In this document: piece after piece, positions 34,697-46,002 of the stretch | Numbering within the stretch: position 1 is the first letter of the stretch | How the letters are laid out: each line of letters starts with the position of its first letter | Source: Cephalotrichum gorgonifer | Taxonomy: Eukaryota > Ascomycota > Sordariomycetes > Microascales > Microascaceae | Reading direction: 5' to 3' | NCBI GenBank assembly: GCA_900312665.1 | Contig: ONZQ02000012.1 | Span: 700,907-764,906 of the forward strand | Length of the DNA stretch: 64,000 bases | Translations under genes and position numbers: made by a program | The notes under the pieces: generated by a model | The model's input: only the letters and a program-made list of their open reading frames with translations | Database searches by the model: none | Told to the model about the DNA's origin: nothing

Positions 34697-36524
34697 TACC
34701 TCTTTAGTTTTTTTTTGTTTTTTTTTTTTTTTTTTTTTACTATTTGATCTGCGCGTTACGTGTGCGAATACTTTCTCAGCTGCCCACTTCCTCAGTCGTA
34801 TTTTAAAGAAGACCCTTGTACTTTCCAGTCTCGGCACGGGGGGAATGGGGCAACGGGGGCGGGGGGGTCCGTCGAATCGCGGTTTCCGATGAAGCCACGT
34901 TTTTTTCTACGCTTGTTCTTCATCTATCCAGGTAGCTGGTTTATGAGTAATAAGTAAGAGTGTCCACGCCAAGCGGGTATTTCGTCCTCCGGTTCGGTAA
35001 ATCCTTTAGGAACAGGGGGAGAAGAAAAGAAAGGGAAGAAAGAAGAAAAACTAAAAGAAAATGTAAACCTCGTTTATTTTGGTGGGTGTGTGCTAACCTG
35101 GGTGGGTGCTTGCTTGACGGGGAGGGTTTCAATTTTTTTGGAGATGGGGGGACAGTTCAAACCCTTTGTTTTCCTTCTTTTCTATTTGATTTGCTGCGCC
35201 GTTTTGCTTTTGTATATAAGTCACGAGCATGAGCACAAAAGTAGACGGTTCCTGGCAGGCCGGCACCTACATTCGTGTCCCCTTCCCAACGGTGCGCCGC
35301 AGGTCTATCGCTGTATGTCGTGTAACAGCAAGGCTAGCTCCCGGACGCCATTTCTCGGTACATTGAAAGGTTAGGTCGCAGATGGAGATCTTGAACCAGG
35401 GGGGCTGACCAGATCGGTATGCCGCCGGGTAGGTTGCATATGGTTTTTTTTTCACTCTAGTATAGACGCATGCTTGTTTCTGCTCTTACATGTGGCAAGT
35501 ACCCTGATGCGAAGCTCTCGACCTTAATTGCAGTATTCGGGATGAGTGTCAGGTTTCGCAAGGCACCTCGGCTTCTTGCTTTCGTCTATCCGAGGCTTGG
35601 GGAAAGAATTTGCACCTTGAGCTGAATCAGAGGAACAGGCAGGGGGGTGCGAACGTAGTATCGCCTTGGAGGCGTTCGAGGCTCCATAGACACCCGCGCT
35701 GCTATCTCCGGGGAAACTTATCAGTGTGCTGGTAATGTGTCCTATCCCTCCGCAGTGTGGTTGGTGCCGTGGGTGGTGTGGACGGACGGGAAGTGTGCAG
35801 CGGCACATGTCAAACCCACAGGGATCATCCTTATCAGATATCCTAATGACACAAATCCCGCCCTCGGCCAGGACGCAAACGAGATGTGGCCGGCATCGGA
35901 AGGATGAAAGGATGATGCGAGTACTCGTCAGACACCTCCCCTCCTCTTCGTGCTTGTAATTCCCTCAAGCCTTCCTTTAGAACCAAACAAAAAACGGAAT
36001 GCCGCTAAAAAATTTCGCAAGCGACGGAGAAAGAGATCTCCGTTATCTCTGCTGATGGAGCGCTTTCTGGATCTAATGCGACAGTAGCAGTCTTGCAAAG
36101 GAACAGGACCCATCAAAACCCACAAAACAACAGCGGGTCTACCCTTCACCGAGGTTACAACGCTCGCTCGCCTCCTCGTACTTGTGCTCGTCCTCAAACA
36201 AGCAGACCAGCCCTTCTCGGCTCTTTTCAAGACCTGTGGGGTTTGTGGTCCAAGTGCGGAGATGTGACGTGCTCGTCGCAGTTCATGGTAGACTTTATCC
36301 GAGCGAACTGAAGTTTTTTTTATTACTTTACTCCGTACTCCGGTCCGCACAAGGAACAGGGTGGCACGCCCGCACTGATAATACCATGTGGCACGATCCT
36401 AGGGTGGAGGGTATAGCAGCCGAGTGGTATCGAGACGTTAGGTTTTCTGGCTCTCTTCAACGAGTCTGTTTAATCTACATGCAATCCCTGCCGCCGCGCT
36501 ATTTATCTCACTTATAAGTGAGTG

Positions 36525-36547
36525 TACGTGTACGTGTACGTGTACCT
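36525..36547. repeat. GTACGT hexamer microsatellite
   Basis: Three to four units of GTGTAC/GTACGT in a row, ending TGTACCTGTAG. Confidence 0.7.
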
Positions 36548-37436
36548 GTAGACCTCGTCACCTGATGCCCTGCCACTGCGCCTGTTAGATCTGGGGTGCG
36601 GCAGGGAGCTCGAAAGCTCCACAGAAGCGAGGCGACCCTGGTATTAGTGAAGGTGTTTCGGGCTGCCTGGAGCGGGTCTGCCCCATAACATGGAAGTATT
36701 AATACGGATAATACATACGTAGGGAGTGGGGAGGAGAATGACAATGAGCAGGGGGGTATGGTGGTAGGGAGAGTGGGGGGTGTGAAGATGTACAACCAAG
36801 GAGGACCGGCGACTTCAAGTACTTTGTACGAGAAAGAGGAGCTCAGTGGGGCCTGTTCTTCGCAAGCGAGGCGGAATACCCAACGAAAGCAAGTTCCTCC
36901 TATTCATGTTCGTGCTTGCTTAAGTGTTTGTGCTTTATTACTGGTAAGAAGAGAAAATGAATATCTGATTTACCTGTATAAGCAAGAGCTCCCAGTCTTG
37001 GTTGTCACACACACCAAAAAAAGGCTCTTACACCCCAATCGAATGAGGCGAATCCACCCACAGGCATCAGGGTTGTTGTCTCCCGCATCGCCCCACTAAT
37101 CGGCCGTTGACGTTAATTACAAGTACTCGTCCTTAACTGTTGTTTGCTTGCTTGTTTGGGAGAAAGGGGGGGAGGGGGGCAAACGAAATAAAACAGGCTA
37201 AGAAGTAAAAGAGGAGAAGAAAACGGCCCTTCTAACGTCTCCTCCCATACAACACACAATGCAAGGTATACCTCGGTGAAGAATGTTCCATGGTTTCGAT
37301 GATCTCCCCGATACGATTACCCCATACACAAAAGGTGACTCGTCACGTTTCATGGAACTTTACGCTTGGTCTCTGGGAAGCGCACGGGCGTGGCAAGTAA
37401 TTTTGGTAGCAAGTCGCCCGCAGTTCGGAAAAGCAC

Positions 37437-37476
37437 GCACACCCACACACACACACGGGCACACACACACGCGCAC
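37437..37476. repeat. CA-rich dinucleotide microsatellite
   Basis: Imperfect (AC)n/(CG)n tract: ACACCCACACACACACACGG then CACACACACACGCGCACC. Confidence 0.75.
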
Positions 37477-38478
37477 CCCTTCGCTCCCGTCCCACCCTTC
37501 ACAGGGAGGCGGCCCATTGACCGGGTGTGTGGTAGTACTCCGTGCTCCATAGTGTTGGGTGGGTTACTCGGACATGCGATCTGCCAATATCGCTCGACTT
37601 GATACTCGTACTCGTACGAGGAACACCTTCTACTTTCGCCCTCGAAACGAAATGACAATAATATGTGATTGACATCAGGATGGATGGGATGAAACACACA
37701 TGCTTGTAATTGTAAAGTGGGGGCACACGACATTTTGCCCATTAAACCCCGAGTGTCGGTTGATAATAATACCTCCTATATACCTCGCAGCTCAGATGTG
37801 TGTCTAGCTCGGGACTGGCTCACGGGACCCCAGTCAGGTACCATGGAGGTTAACTTCGATCGTTTTGGGAGGGCCCAGCCAATTCCACGACCAGTCGAGC
37901 TATCGTAGAAGTACTTGTAAATGCCGCACACCGCGATGCGAAGGGTCGCCCGCCGCCTCCCTTCTCAGGGTGACCAGGCACATTGATCTCATGACACAGA
38001 GCAAGTGCTGCTGGGCTCAAGCAAACTCTTCTTGTTGCCATATTCCTTTCGCAAGGTGCACCAGAAGTAGTGACAACGAGCGACAAACCCCCCTGGCGCC
38101 CGTTGCGCCTCCAATGCAAAAGAAGCAAACATAATGTAGGATAGCCGTTATCGCGTGGGGGCGGGGGGCGTCTTGCGCTTGTGTGATGGGCATGTACAAG
38201 TGGTTTGCCCCCATTGGCTGTGCCCGCCCTCTTTTTACTGACTCAGGGGGGACAAAAGGATCGGCCCGTGGCGCCCTCAGCTAGTCCTTCCAGAAGAGTG
38301 TACAGAAGTAACTATTAGTACGCACGTACAAGCAGTGCAACCAAGAAGATATCCATTGGTTGAGAGGAGATAACGACAATGGATCTGGATATGTACCCTT
38401 AATCAGAGGTACCACACGCTATTACGCTCCACCCTCACCACCTAGAAGATGGCCTCCATGTGCAAGTACTCCATCCCA

Positions 38479-41400
38479 CTACTCAAGCTCCAACTTCACA
38501 CGCTCGGCGTCCATGAACGGGTGAAGAGACACCAGTGACAACCCAAAATGCCCAATCCCTACCCTCCTATACCTCTTCCTCCCCCGCGCCCTCTCCCCCG
38601 GGACCTCCTCCAGCACCATAAACGTGGCAAATCTGCTGAGAGGCTGCATCGACAACAGCAAGCACGGAGCCCTGACGAGCCCCCTCTCGTCCCTCGCCAT
38701 TGACGGCGGCGGCGGGTCGCCCTCGTCCAGGAAGCAGGCCAGGTGCGCCTCGGTAAAGCTACAGTACTGTCCCAACCTCGGCGCGGCCTGCGGCGCCAGC
38801 TCGAGCACCTTGACGGGGCCCTTGACGACCAGCCGGGAAGACACGACGTCGGACGTCATGGGCGTGCCGGACCACTCGACAGCGAAGCTCACGAGCCGCG
38901 TCTTCGCGATGACGTCCGAGGCGCTGAAGAGGTGCCCGTAGATGGGCATCTGGTACCTAAACCACGACCAGGACGGGATGCTCGCTAGGGCGGACCGCCT
39001 CGGCGTCAGGGGCTCGTAGGGTCCGTGGCGTCCGCCCGTGCTCGTGCTGATGCCGATGAGGTCGTGGGCCGACCAGCCGAGATCGATGGCGAACATGACA
39101 TCCGTCCAGAGCCCGAGCGCGGGCGTGGTATCTTTTATCTCGGCCTTGATGTCGGCATCGGTCTCGGTGCTGCCCTCGGCGGCATCGGTCTCGGTGCTGC
39201 CCTCGGCGGCATCGATCTCCCTCATCCGGTCGGCGAAGAACTGGGTTATGCCCGAGAATGCGGCCATGTAGTCGGAGCCGTGGGACAGCTCCCGCGACGT
39301 GTAGTTCTTGACCCACGCGGCCCAGTGGTCGCGCATGACCATCCGGCTGCCAAAGTCCATCGGCTTGACACAGATGTCCTCATGCATCCTCTGACTCTTG
39401 CTCCGCGTTATGACCCCGTCCTCCGAGTTCGAGTGCGACCGGCACTGCCAGTATATCTGGTCCCTCGAGAAGTACACGATTCGTCGCGCTAGGAGCGTTT
39501 CCTGTAGAGTCCAGCCGCGCGTGTTCAGAGGCGCGAGGTCGACGCGCCTGTAGTCCCACAACTCCACCGGCACGGGCTCTCCCTCGAGGAGATAGCTGCA
39601 GCGCCTGGGCTGTCGGAACGAGTCTAAGAAGAAACCCCCGTGGGCGTCCGGGGAGCTGGCCGCCGCCAGCACGAGGGTGCAGTGCTGGTATACCCCGCTC
39701 ATGGTCGCGGCCTCGGCGGACCAGTCCTCCTTGTCGCCCTGTATGATACATAGGGAGTCGATCCATATGAAGCGGATTCCGAGGGAGGCTGTGGCCATCA
39801 TGGCGTCCCTGTACGTCTTCGGGAGCGAGCCGAACGCGATCTTCTCACGATTCAACGCTTCGTTTGTCCTAGTTGTCAGTACCGAAGTGCAAGGTTGCGG
39901 ACCCCAGCAGTGGCTGAGAGCCGTGTACTCCGTTGATATGGACGGGCCCAGGTCTGCGGTGTCGACCAGTCGCGGACATGGGTCTCGCCCGGTGCCAGGC
40001 TCTCCGAGATCAATCAGCCGGGTGGGTAGATTATTGTTCACGAACGTTGTTGAAGTGCCGCACTCGGAATGGTCCTTCCGGCAGTCCTCCAGCCACGAAC
40101 TAACCTGACCCAGCCGGCCCTCGACTAAGTGAATCTGTGAAATTCCCCTTTTGTATATCGCCCGTGACGTTATCTCATCTACAGTAGGAAAAGAAAATCA
40201 TGTAAGTCAGCACCGTACCTCATCAGGGAGTAGCCAAGCCGACGTATGTAGACTTACTCTCGGGGCCAAATACCCTCGCGTTAAACCCAAACACCGTTTT
40301 CTCCTTCCCACGTACGGTGCATATAACTGATCTCATATGGATCCCGAAGCGCTCCATGTCAGCCTCGGTGCTGTCCAGACCTAGCGGTACCACGGTAAAG
40401 TTCCGTATCTCGTGGTCCTCAAGCCCGTCACTCGTCTTCAGCTCTCCAACAGCGGCCAAAATATCTTGGCACAGAGGACACGCCCTAGCAGAGAACTCTA
40501 GCTGCGCCACGTCGGCGAAGTGGGCGATGAACTCTTGCCCTCGAGACCCGCCCTGCGTCGTCCCATCTTTGAGGAGGGGCCTGGTGGTGGCTTGGACGCA
40601 TTGGATGCAGAGTCTACTGTTGGTCTCCTCGAGAACCGGGGGTTCTGGCTGTTCCTCGAGCGCCCGTTTACTTAACTCAAACGTTCGCCGGTCCATTTCT
40701 TCCGCCTCCTCGCCAAGAGTCATCTTGTCGAGGACCATGGAGAGCTGGTTCATCCTGCGTATAGTTGTGGGGTGAGTGTCGCCGAGCACAGCCTCCAAGC
40801 CCTCGGACGCCGTGCGCAGCATCTGTTCCGCCTCCTCGTATCTCTCCTGGACCAGGAGTATCCCTCCTAGGCAACCCTTGCTGTCGAGCGTCCTGGCGTC
40901 GTTGTTTCCGTGTATCCTCTCCTGAATCTCGATTACCTGTCGGTGAAGATCCTCGGCCTCGGCGTAGTCTTCCTGGCCAGCCGCCGCCAGCGCCAGGTGA
41001 TGCATGCTACGCGTCGTCAGGTGATGCTCCTCGCCTAGGATCCTCCGCAGGTCCTCGACGGCGGCCCGGAGCATAGGCTGACCCTCGCCGTACTTGGCCT
41101 GCACGTTCAGTATGAGGCCGAGATGCGCTGAGGCTTGGACCGTCCTAACATCCTCGGCGCCGAAAAGCCTTACCATTATTTCGGAGAGGCTACGGAAGAT
41201 GTGCTCAGACTCGGTATATTCTCCCAGGTGCATGAGTGCCCCTCCTAGATCGTTGAGACTACTCAGTGTCGAAGCATGCTCCTTCCCGAGAGTTCTCTCC
41301 CTTAGTCGACATGTCTCCCGGTGCATATCGATACCTCGCGCGATCATGCCCTGAGATACCAGCATATCGCCGGCGCTGCTCATACTCTCGAGTGTGGAGG

Positions 41401-42883
41401 GATGCTCGGGCCCGAGCAGCTTGGCCTTTAAGCCAACTGCTCGCCGGTACATCTCCCCGGCGTCTCTGTACTTCGCCATGCAGCCCAAAGTCTTGGTCAG
41501 ATTGTCCATGGTCTGTATTGTCTCAGGGTGATCCTCTCCCAAGACCTCGAGCCTAACCTTCAGCACCTCACGATATAACTTCTCGGCCACCGTAAAGGCA
41601 TCCTGTCGTAACAGCGATCCTGCAAGCAAAGTCTTTGCCGCGAGTGCGAGAGGGTGCTCGGGGCCGTTCACCTGCTCTCTCAGCCTGAGCGCGCGACGCA
41701 GTAGTTGTTCCCCCTCCGCATGTTTCCCCTGGAGACTAAGGACCTCAGCGAGGTGCATCAGGTAATCTGGGATCAGGAAAAAGTCCTCCCCTAGAGTAGT
41801 CTCTGCCTGATGTAAACCGAGCTCAAGCAGTTCTCGCGCTTCTTCAAGTTGTTCCTGTGCCATGAGGGTGAGAGCGATGAGGGTCGATGTTGCGAGCGTC
41901 ATACTGATATTCCCCTCATCCGGTGGGGACTCTTGTAGGCGCTGGAGGGCCTGGCGATGGACCCTCTCCGCCTCCCCGTACCTCCCTTGCTGGCCAAGGG
42001 AGACACCCAGGTCATTCAGCAGCTTCACCGTCTCGATGTGGTTCACCCCTAGAATCTTTTCATTTAGCGGTATCGATTGGCGAATAACCTGCTCAGCCTC
42101 TGCATGTTTCTTCTGACTGATCAGGCTTTTCGTCAGCGATACCACGCACTGGCCCACATTGCGATGTTCCTCCCCCCATGTCTCCCTGAGTCGTTCCAAC
42201 ACCTGTCGAAGAATCTGCTCCTCATCTTCGTACCTCCCCTGTCGCATAAGGGAAAGTCCTAGTTTATTTAGCAATTTCACCGTCTCAATATGGTTCACCC
42301 CCAGGACCCTCTCGCTGATCGGAATTGCGGCGCGGATAACCTGATCTGTCGCTGTGTATTTTCCCTGGGCGAGAAGACTCCCCGCAAGGTGCGATATGCA
42401 CTCGATGGATAAAGGATATTCATCCCCAACCGTTTCCTTGAGTCGCCCCAGCACCTGCCGAAGTATCCTCTCGGCCTCCTCGGGCCTCTCCATATCCATC
42501 AGTGAGAGGGCGTGGAAGGACTTTGTCGAAAGGTATATGGGATGGCTCTCGCCTAGCGCCTTCCTCATGAATTCTGAGTTACACCGGAAGATGCGCTCTG
42601 CTTCTTCGTTTCCCCCCCGCCCGCTCAGAGTGATCGCGACGCGGTTCATCGCAATGCCGGTTAGGTAATGCTCCTTGCCATAGGCATTTGACACCACATC
42701 AACCACTTCCCGGAATACACTCTCGGCCTCTTCGAGCTTCTCTCGTCTCTCGAGTTCCTTGCCTTGCTCCTCCATGCTGCTTATCCTCTCCGCCAGCTCG
42801 CGCTTGCGAATCTCCTCTGCATTCTCCGGTACGAGCTCTCTGCCCGAGTCCAACGGACCGGTGTCCGACAGGAGGGGATCCAT
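38479..42883 (-). CDS. TPR (kinesin-light-chain type) - HET domain fusion protein (two exons)
   Basis: Exon 1 42883-40258 and exon 2 40178-38479 are joined by a 79-nt intron with GTAAGT donor and CTACTGTAG acceptor; frame is kept, giving about 1,441 aa. Residues about 40-740 are some 16 TPR repeats of the 42-residue kinesin-light-chain type (for example YGEAERVHRQALQRL, LGPEHPSTLESMSSAG). Next comes the Cys-pair leader typical of HET proteins (CIQC, then ACPLCQDIL), then FNARVFGPE, the intron, and SSWLEDCRKDHSEC, LPTRLIDLG. The HET domain follows (about 960-1105): EYTALSHCWG, GIRFIWIDSLCIIQGDKEDW, GWTLQETLLARRIVYFS. HET domains act in fungal heterokaryon incompatibility and non-self-triggered cell death (known). 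If the intron were not used the two halves would look like separate genes, but exon 2 lacks its own ATG before LPTRLIDLG and the HET leader lies at the end of exon 1. Trigger unknown. Confidence 0.82.
39154..39207 (-). repeat. Perfect 27-bp tandem duplication inside the HET part
   Basis: Two identical 27-bp units (39154-39180, 39181-39207) encode a doubled DAAEGSTET in a loop after the HET core. A recent in-frame expansion. Confidence 0.9.
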
Positions 42884-43480
42884 GGCTATACACTAGGTTG
42901 AGCAAAACACATGTTTTGGCGTCAGGGTAGGGCAGGCAGCCACTTGGACGGTGTTGCATTTGAAGAGCGGGGAGAAGAGCTAAAATATCCTTGTATCGAA
43001 GACTGTTGTCAGCCATGCAGCTCTAGGCGGCCTCAAAGGCCGGTTCCGATGTCGGCTAGAGGCATGTGAAAGAAAATACAGGATAGAAGCGTGAATCTGA
43101 AGGGCGATTATTTTTAACTATGGCGAATGTATATATATTTATAAAGCTTCCAAAGTCTAAATGCAAGTATTCGATAAAGAAGCTGAGGTGCATGATGAAG
43201 CTCATGAAGACCTCAAAAGCGTCAACGTCGGAGAAGATCAAAGTACGGGTGGTTTGGTAGATCAGTTAGCCTTTTTTTTATTAAGATAAACCTTCTGAGG
43301 AATTTAATTACGTGACAAAGAGCCTCGCCGGAAAGTACAGCAGGTATCGCCGGAGTGAAAAAGTGGGTCTCGGCCCCGGACTCCCGTTTAGCCTTCGGGA
43401 GTGGCGGAACGGGAGTCATCCGTGCCCGGTCCCGGGCGATGCTTTCCAGGAGGCAATTAGCAAAGGGAACCAAAAAGGGA
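42884..43480. other. Intergenic region upstream of the TPR-HET gene
   Basis: 597 bp with no gene; the part next to 42883 is the likely promoter of the TPR-HET gene. AT-rich around 43107-43150. Confidence 0.45.
43472..43476 (-). terminator. T5 run after the 5S-like copy
   Basis: On the minus strand TTTTT follows the 5S-like end by four bases, so the terminator remains although the gene body looks damaged. Confidence 0.45.
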
Positions 43481-43599
43481 ACATACAACACCGGGGATTC
43501 GCTGGTCGTCACCGACCCAACTACTAATCCAGCGCTTCGGGGCTTATATATAGGGGAGCAGACGGGACCCTTAGTTTTCCACGAGCTATGGTCGTATGT
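43481..43599 (-). pseudogene. 5S rRNA-like copy, probably a pseudogene
   Basis: 119-nt 5S-like sequence in the same orientation as the copy 82 bp away (43682-43800), from which it differs at eight positions, four of them C-to-T or G-to-A. A60 is changed to C while its partner nt 19 remains U, giving a U-C mismatch in helix II, and the upstream TGATAT box found 25-31 nt before the other three copies is missing. The core block GTTGGGTCGGTGACGA is intact. I infer an inactive copy. Confidence 0.7.
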
Positions 43600-43675
43600 G
43601 TTTGCTACAGCCTCAGGGTTTGGAAGAAGAGGCCTCTTGGAGAGGAAAGAAGGCAAAAGAAGAGTGAGAGAAGGC

Positions 43676-43682
43676 AAAAAAA
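43676..43682 (-). terminator. T7 Pol III terminator of the 5S gene at 43682-43800
   Basis: On the minus strand the 5S end runs directly into seven T, then GCCTTCTCTCACTCT, similar to the flank of the copy at 26611. Confidence 0.65.
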
Positions 43683-43800
43683 CATACAACACCAGGGATT
43701 CGCTGGTCGTCACCGACCCAACTACTAGTCTAGCGCTTCGTGGTTTATGTATAGGGGAGCGGACGGGACCCTCAGTTTTCCACGAGCTATGGTCGTATGT
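43682..43800 (-). rRNA. 5S ribosomal RNA
   Basis: 119-nt 5S rRNA on the minus strand, starting ACATACGACC (43800) and ending GTTGTATGT (43682). Helix I ends pair; helix II CGTGG (nt 17-21) pairs with CCACG (nt 58-62). It has the TGATAT box at -30 to -25 and a T7 terminator. I used it as reference for the other copies because all its helices close. Confidence 0.93.
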
Positions 43801-43824
43801 GCTGATTAGAGTTGGGTCTTGAGA

Positions 43825-43830
43825 ATATCA
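43825..43830 (-). promoter_or_regulatory. TGATAT upstream box of the 5S rRNA gene
   Basis: Reads TGATAT on the minus strand at -30 to -25 from the 5S start at 43800, exactly the spacing of the copy at 26611. Confidence 0.6.
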
Positions 43831-44368
43831 AGCCTCTTGACGGGAGGAGAATCAATAGGAGGAAGCAAATTAGACGGAAATCTCTTCGTGCTTATGAGGT
43901 GATTCCTCAATATATCTCAGATATAGAGTCCAAAATCCGAAAGCACTTGTGTTTCTGGCCAACCGTATCCTGCATGATGTGGCCCCCTTCTCGATCTTCC
44001 ATAGAATGGCGACAATCAGAGGCAAGGATCCCCAAGCGCAAGGGACAAAGGATGGGTTTTGGACCCCGCGAGGGCCGGCTCAGCCCCAACCGCCACCGGA
44101 TCCTTCTTCATACTACTGTGAAGGGGACCTCACCAATATCCAGGCCATCTTTATAGGAGGGTATAATCTTCATGATGAGAGAAGATTTGAGCGTGACGCC
44201 CATTTTATGGCTACCGTCAAGTGCAGCAACCTAGAAGCTGAGCGCAGGCTTCTCGGGGCATGCGTATACCCCTTCCACCTGTATGTAGGTGGATTTCCCC
44301 TTAGCGCGTAAATCCCACATTTCCAGCCACTCGATTCTTACGTGTTGAAACAGGATGGCCTCCATTCG
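43831..44368. other. Intergenic region with one possible small open frame
   Basis: An open frame at 44006-44311 (+, 101 aa, starting MATIRGKDPQAQG, later FIGGYNLHDERRFERDAHF) looks protein-like in composition but matches no family I know and has no other support. An upstream basic stretch (RRKQIRRKSLRAYEV, about 43860-43905) is in another frame. I do not call a gene. Confidence 0.25.
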
Positions 44369-46002
44369 CTATACCTCGCTATACTTGACCGTGTATTCCC
44401 TCGTCTGGACGATCCCACTAGTCGGCTCCGGCTGATCCAGCAGAATATCGTCGCTGCCCGTGTCTGAAGGGCTGTGCTTGTAGAAACCGGCCCCGGAGAA
44501 CGACCGGCTTCCCGCCGCGGCCTGAAGCCTTGCGTGCGCTGGAGATACCTGGCGGTCCAGCGCAAGGCTGTTGTTCTTGTGTTGTAGCTCGAACTGGACT
44601 TGTGGCCCGTTGTCGGGGATGGAGATGACTGTTTTCCTGGTGCCAGGAGCGTACCCGTTGCTGAGGTGAGTAAGGTGGCTGCGATTGTATTGTGGGTAGG
44701 TAGGATAGGAAGCAGCCGTGCTGTTGAGTTTGAGGAGTCGGCCGAGGAGGGGCTTGAGGAAGGAGGCGCAGGCTGCGATAATGCCGATATTGAGTTGGAG
44801 ACTGTCGACACACATCGTGTCAACATTAGGCGCTACGTGTTGTGTGTGTGCTGGGTGGATAAAGAAAGGGGGGTAGTGGTCGGTTCTTTCCTCCCATTCT
44901 CTCTCGCCTCCCTCCCTAAACTTACTTTTGCCAGAAATGCACCCAGTAGTCAAACGTGGTGTCTGGGCCACCCGCTGTGACAAGCATGAATATGAACTTC
45001 AGAATGCCCATCACAACAGCACTGCCGAGTCAAAGCGATTAGCCCAACTCAGTATCCGTGCCGAACTCCGGCCGACCAACTCACAAGTATCCCAGATTGA
45101 GAATGGCAATCACGTAAATCCGTACTCGCAGCCTCATCTTGAGGGTCCATATGATGGGTATGGGGAGAGCCCCCAGGCAAACATCAGTAAAGATGTTGCA
45201 AGCTACAATTCGCCAGTGTTAGCCTCAGGGGAACGTTCAGGAAAAAGAGGTTGGCTTTTTCTATGCCTACTGACCGATGTTCCAGTAGGTTAGGTTGACG
45301 AATACGTCGAAGCTGCGGCACCGGGGATCAAATGGGTTCATCCATTGAAACTCTCACCATCCCGAATAAGGAGTGCAGTAGACGAACAGCCAGACTAATG
45401 ATTGGATGGTGTATGCTGTAACGAAGCCTGTACTCAAAATTTATCTCGTAAGTATATGCCGGAGGCGGAAAAGGGGTGTAGACGAGGATGGCCAGTACAG
45501 ATGAAAGCGTAAAGTGACCACTTATACCAAAATCAATCTCTCGCAAGCCGCAGCAGCGAAATGGCCATGGAGATCCTCAGCAGCCCCAAGGCAAGACCGT
45601 CTGAGAGAATCGTCTTCCAGAAGGATATGTGCTCAAATGCCGTCCGTTCGCCCACTGTCAGCGTGGGCCCGTGCCGGCCGAGGCCATATGGTATCTGAAG
45701 CAATAGGCAAATCTAGGACCCGAGTGCGAGGAGCTGCAGAAATTTCGAGGGTTAGATTCCAGTTCTACTCTAGCAGGAGGAGAGAATCAAGTACTAGAAG
45801 CACAGATAAAAAAAGGGACACTTACAGCCACGGCAATAATGAGAATATCGTCTATGCCGAAAGCCCTGACCATAAACAACCGGACGTAAAGGCGCAGGAA
45901 GACAAAGGTAACCGCGAAGAAGTGGAAGGCGCCGACCACCCCTACGATCCTGCCGGCGTTGCTGGCATTCACGTACTCTGGACTGAAGGCTCCCGTTTCC
46001 AT
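44369..46002 (-). pseudogene. Rhodopsin-like (fungal seven-TM, PF20684-type) integral membrane protein, broken by three stops
   Basis: Six exons can be traced: 46002-45826, 45733-45499, 45427-45275, 45202-45085, 45021-44926 and 44801-44369. All five introns are GT-AG and all phases agree (404 codons including stop). Family landmarks in order: FVFLRLYVRLFMVRAFGIDD, LLQIPYGLGRHGPTLT, WKTILSDGLALGLLRIS, FWYKWSLYAF, SLVWLFVYCTPYSGW, NIFTDVCLGALPIPIIW, YVIAILNLGYF, DYWVHFW and LNIGIIAACASFLKPLL, then a hydrophilic tail. Three in-frame stops interrupt it: TAG at 45715-45713 (where Trp is expected before I-C), TGA at 45535-45533 (expected Arg/Lys before FWYKW) and TGA at 45356-45354 (expected Trp in SGWW). 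All three are explained by single transitions. Family members are fungal membrane proteins of mostly unknown function. Confidence 0.75.

Larger units (their letters stand above)
28298..37919. repeat. Dispersed near-palindromic octamer TACTTGTA / TACAAGTA
   Basis: Twelve exact copies start at 28298, 29372, 30943, 31022, 31433, 31774, 32158, 32229, 34395, 37118 and 37912 plus neighbours with one change such as TACTCGTA. Eleven of these starts are listed exactly; further exact copies lie at 12833, 47290, 52851, 56963, 57424, 59144, 61007 and 61580. About two would be expected by chance in 64 kb. All lie outside coding exons. They often abut GTACGGAGTAC-like words (for example 61007-61022). Function unknown. 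Confidence 0.6.
33648..38478. other. 4.8-kb gene-poor region with assembly gap and simple repeats
   Basis: No gene can be supported. Contents: an N gap (34487-34682), a T-rich stretch (34709-34739), octamer copies at 34395, 37118 and 37912, a GTACGT run (about 36525-36547), an ACACAC/GCGCAC microsatellite (37437-37476), and CTCGTACTCGTACGAG at 37605-37620. Open frames here are short and without motif. Confidence 0.5.

Noticed and set aside
38479..40041. Stand-alone HET gene starting near 40041
   Set aside because: The HET leader motif WLEDC and the Cys pairs lie upstream and join to the TPR exon through a clean intron; the start at 40041 would be a GTG.
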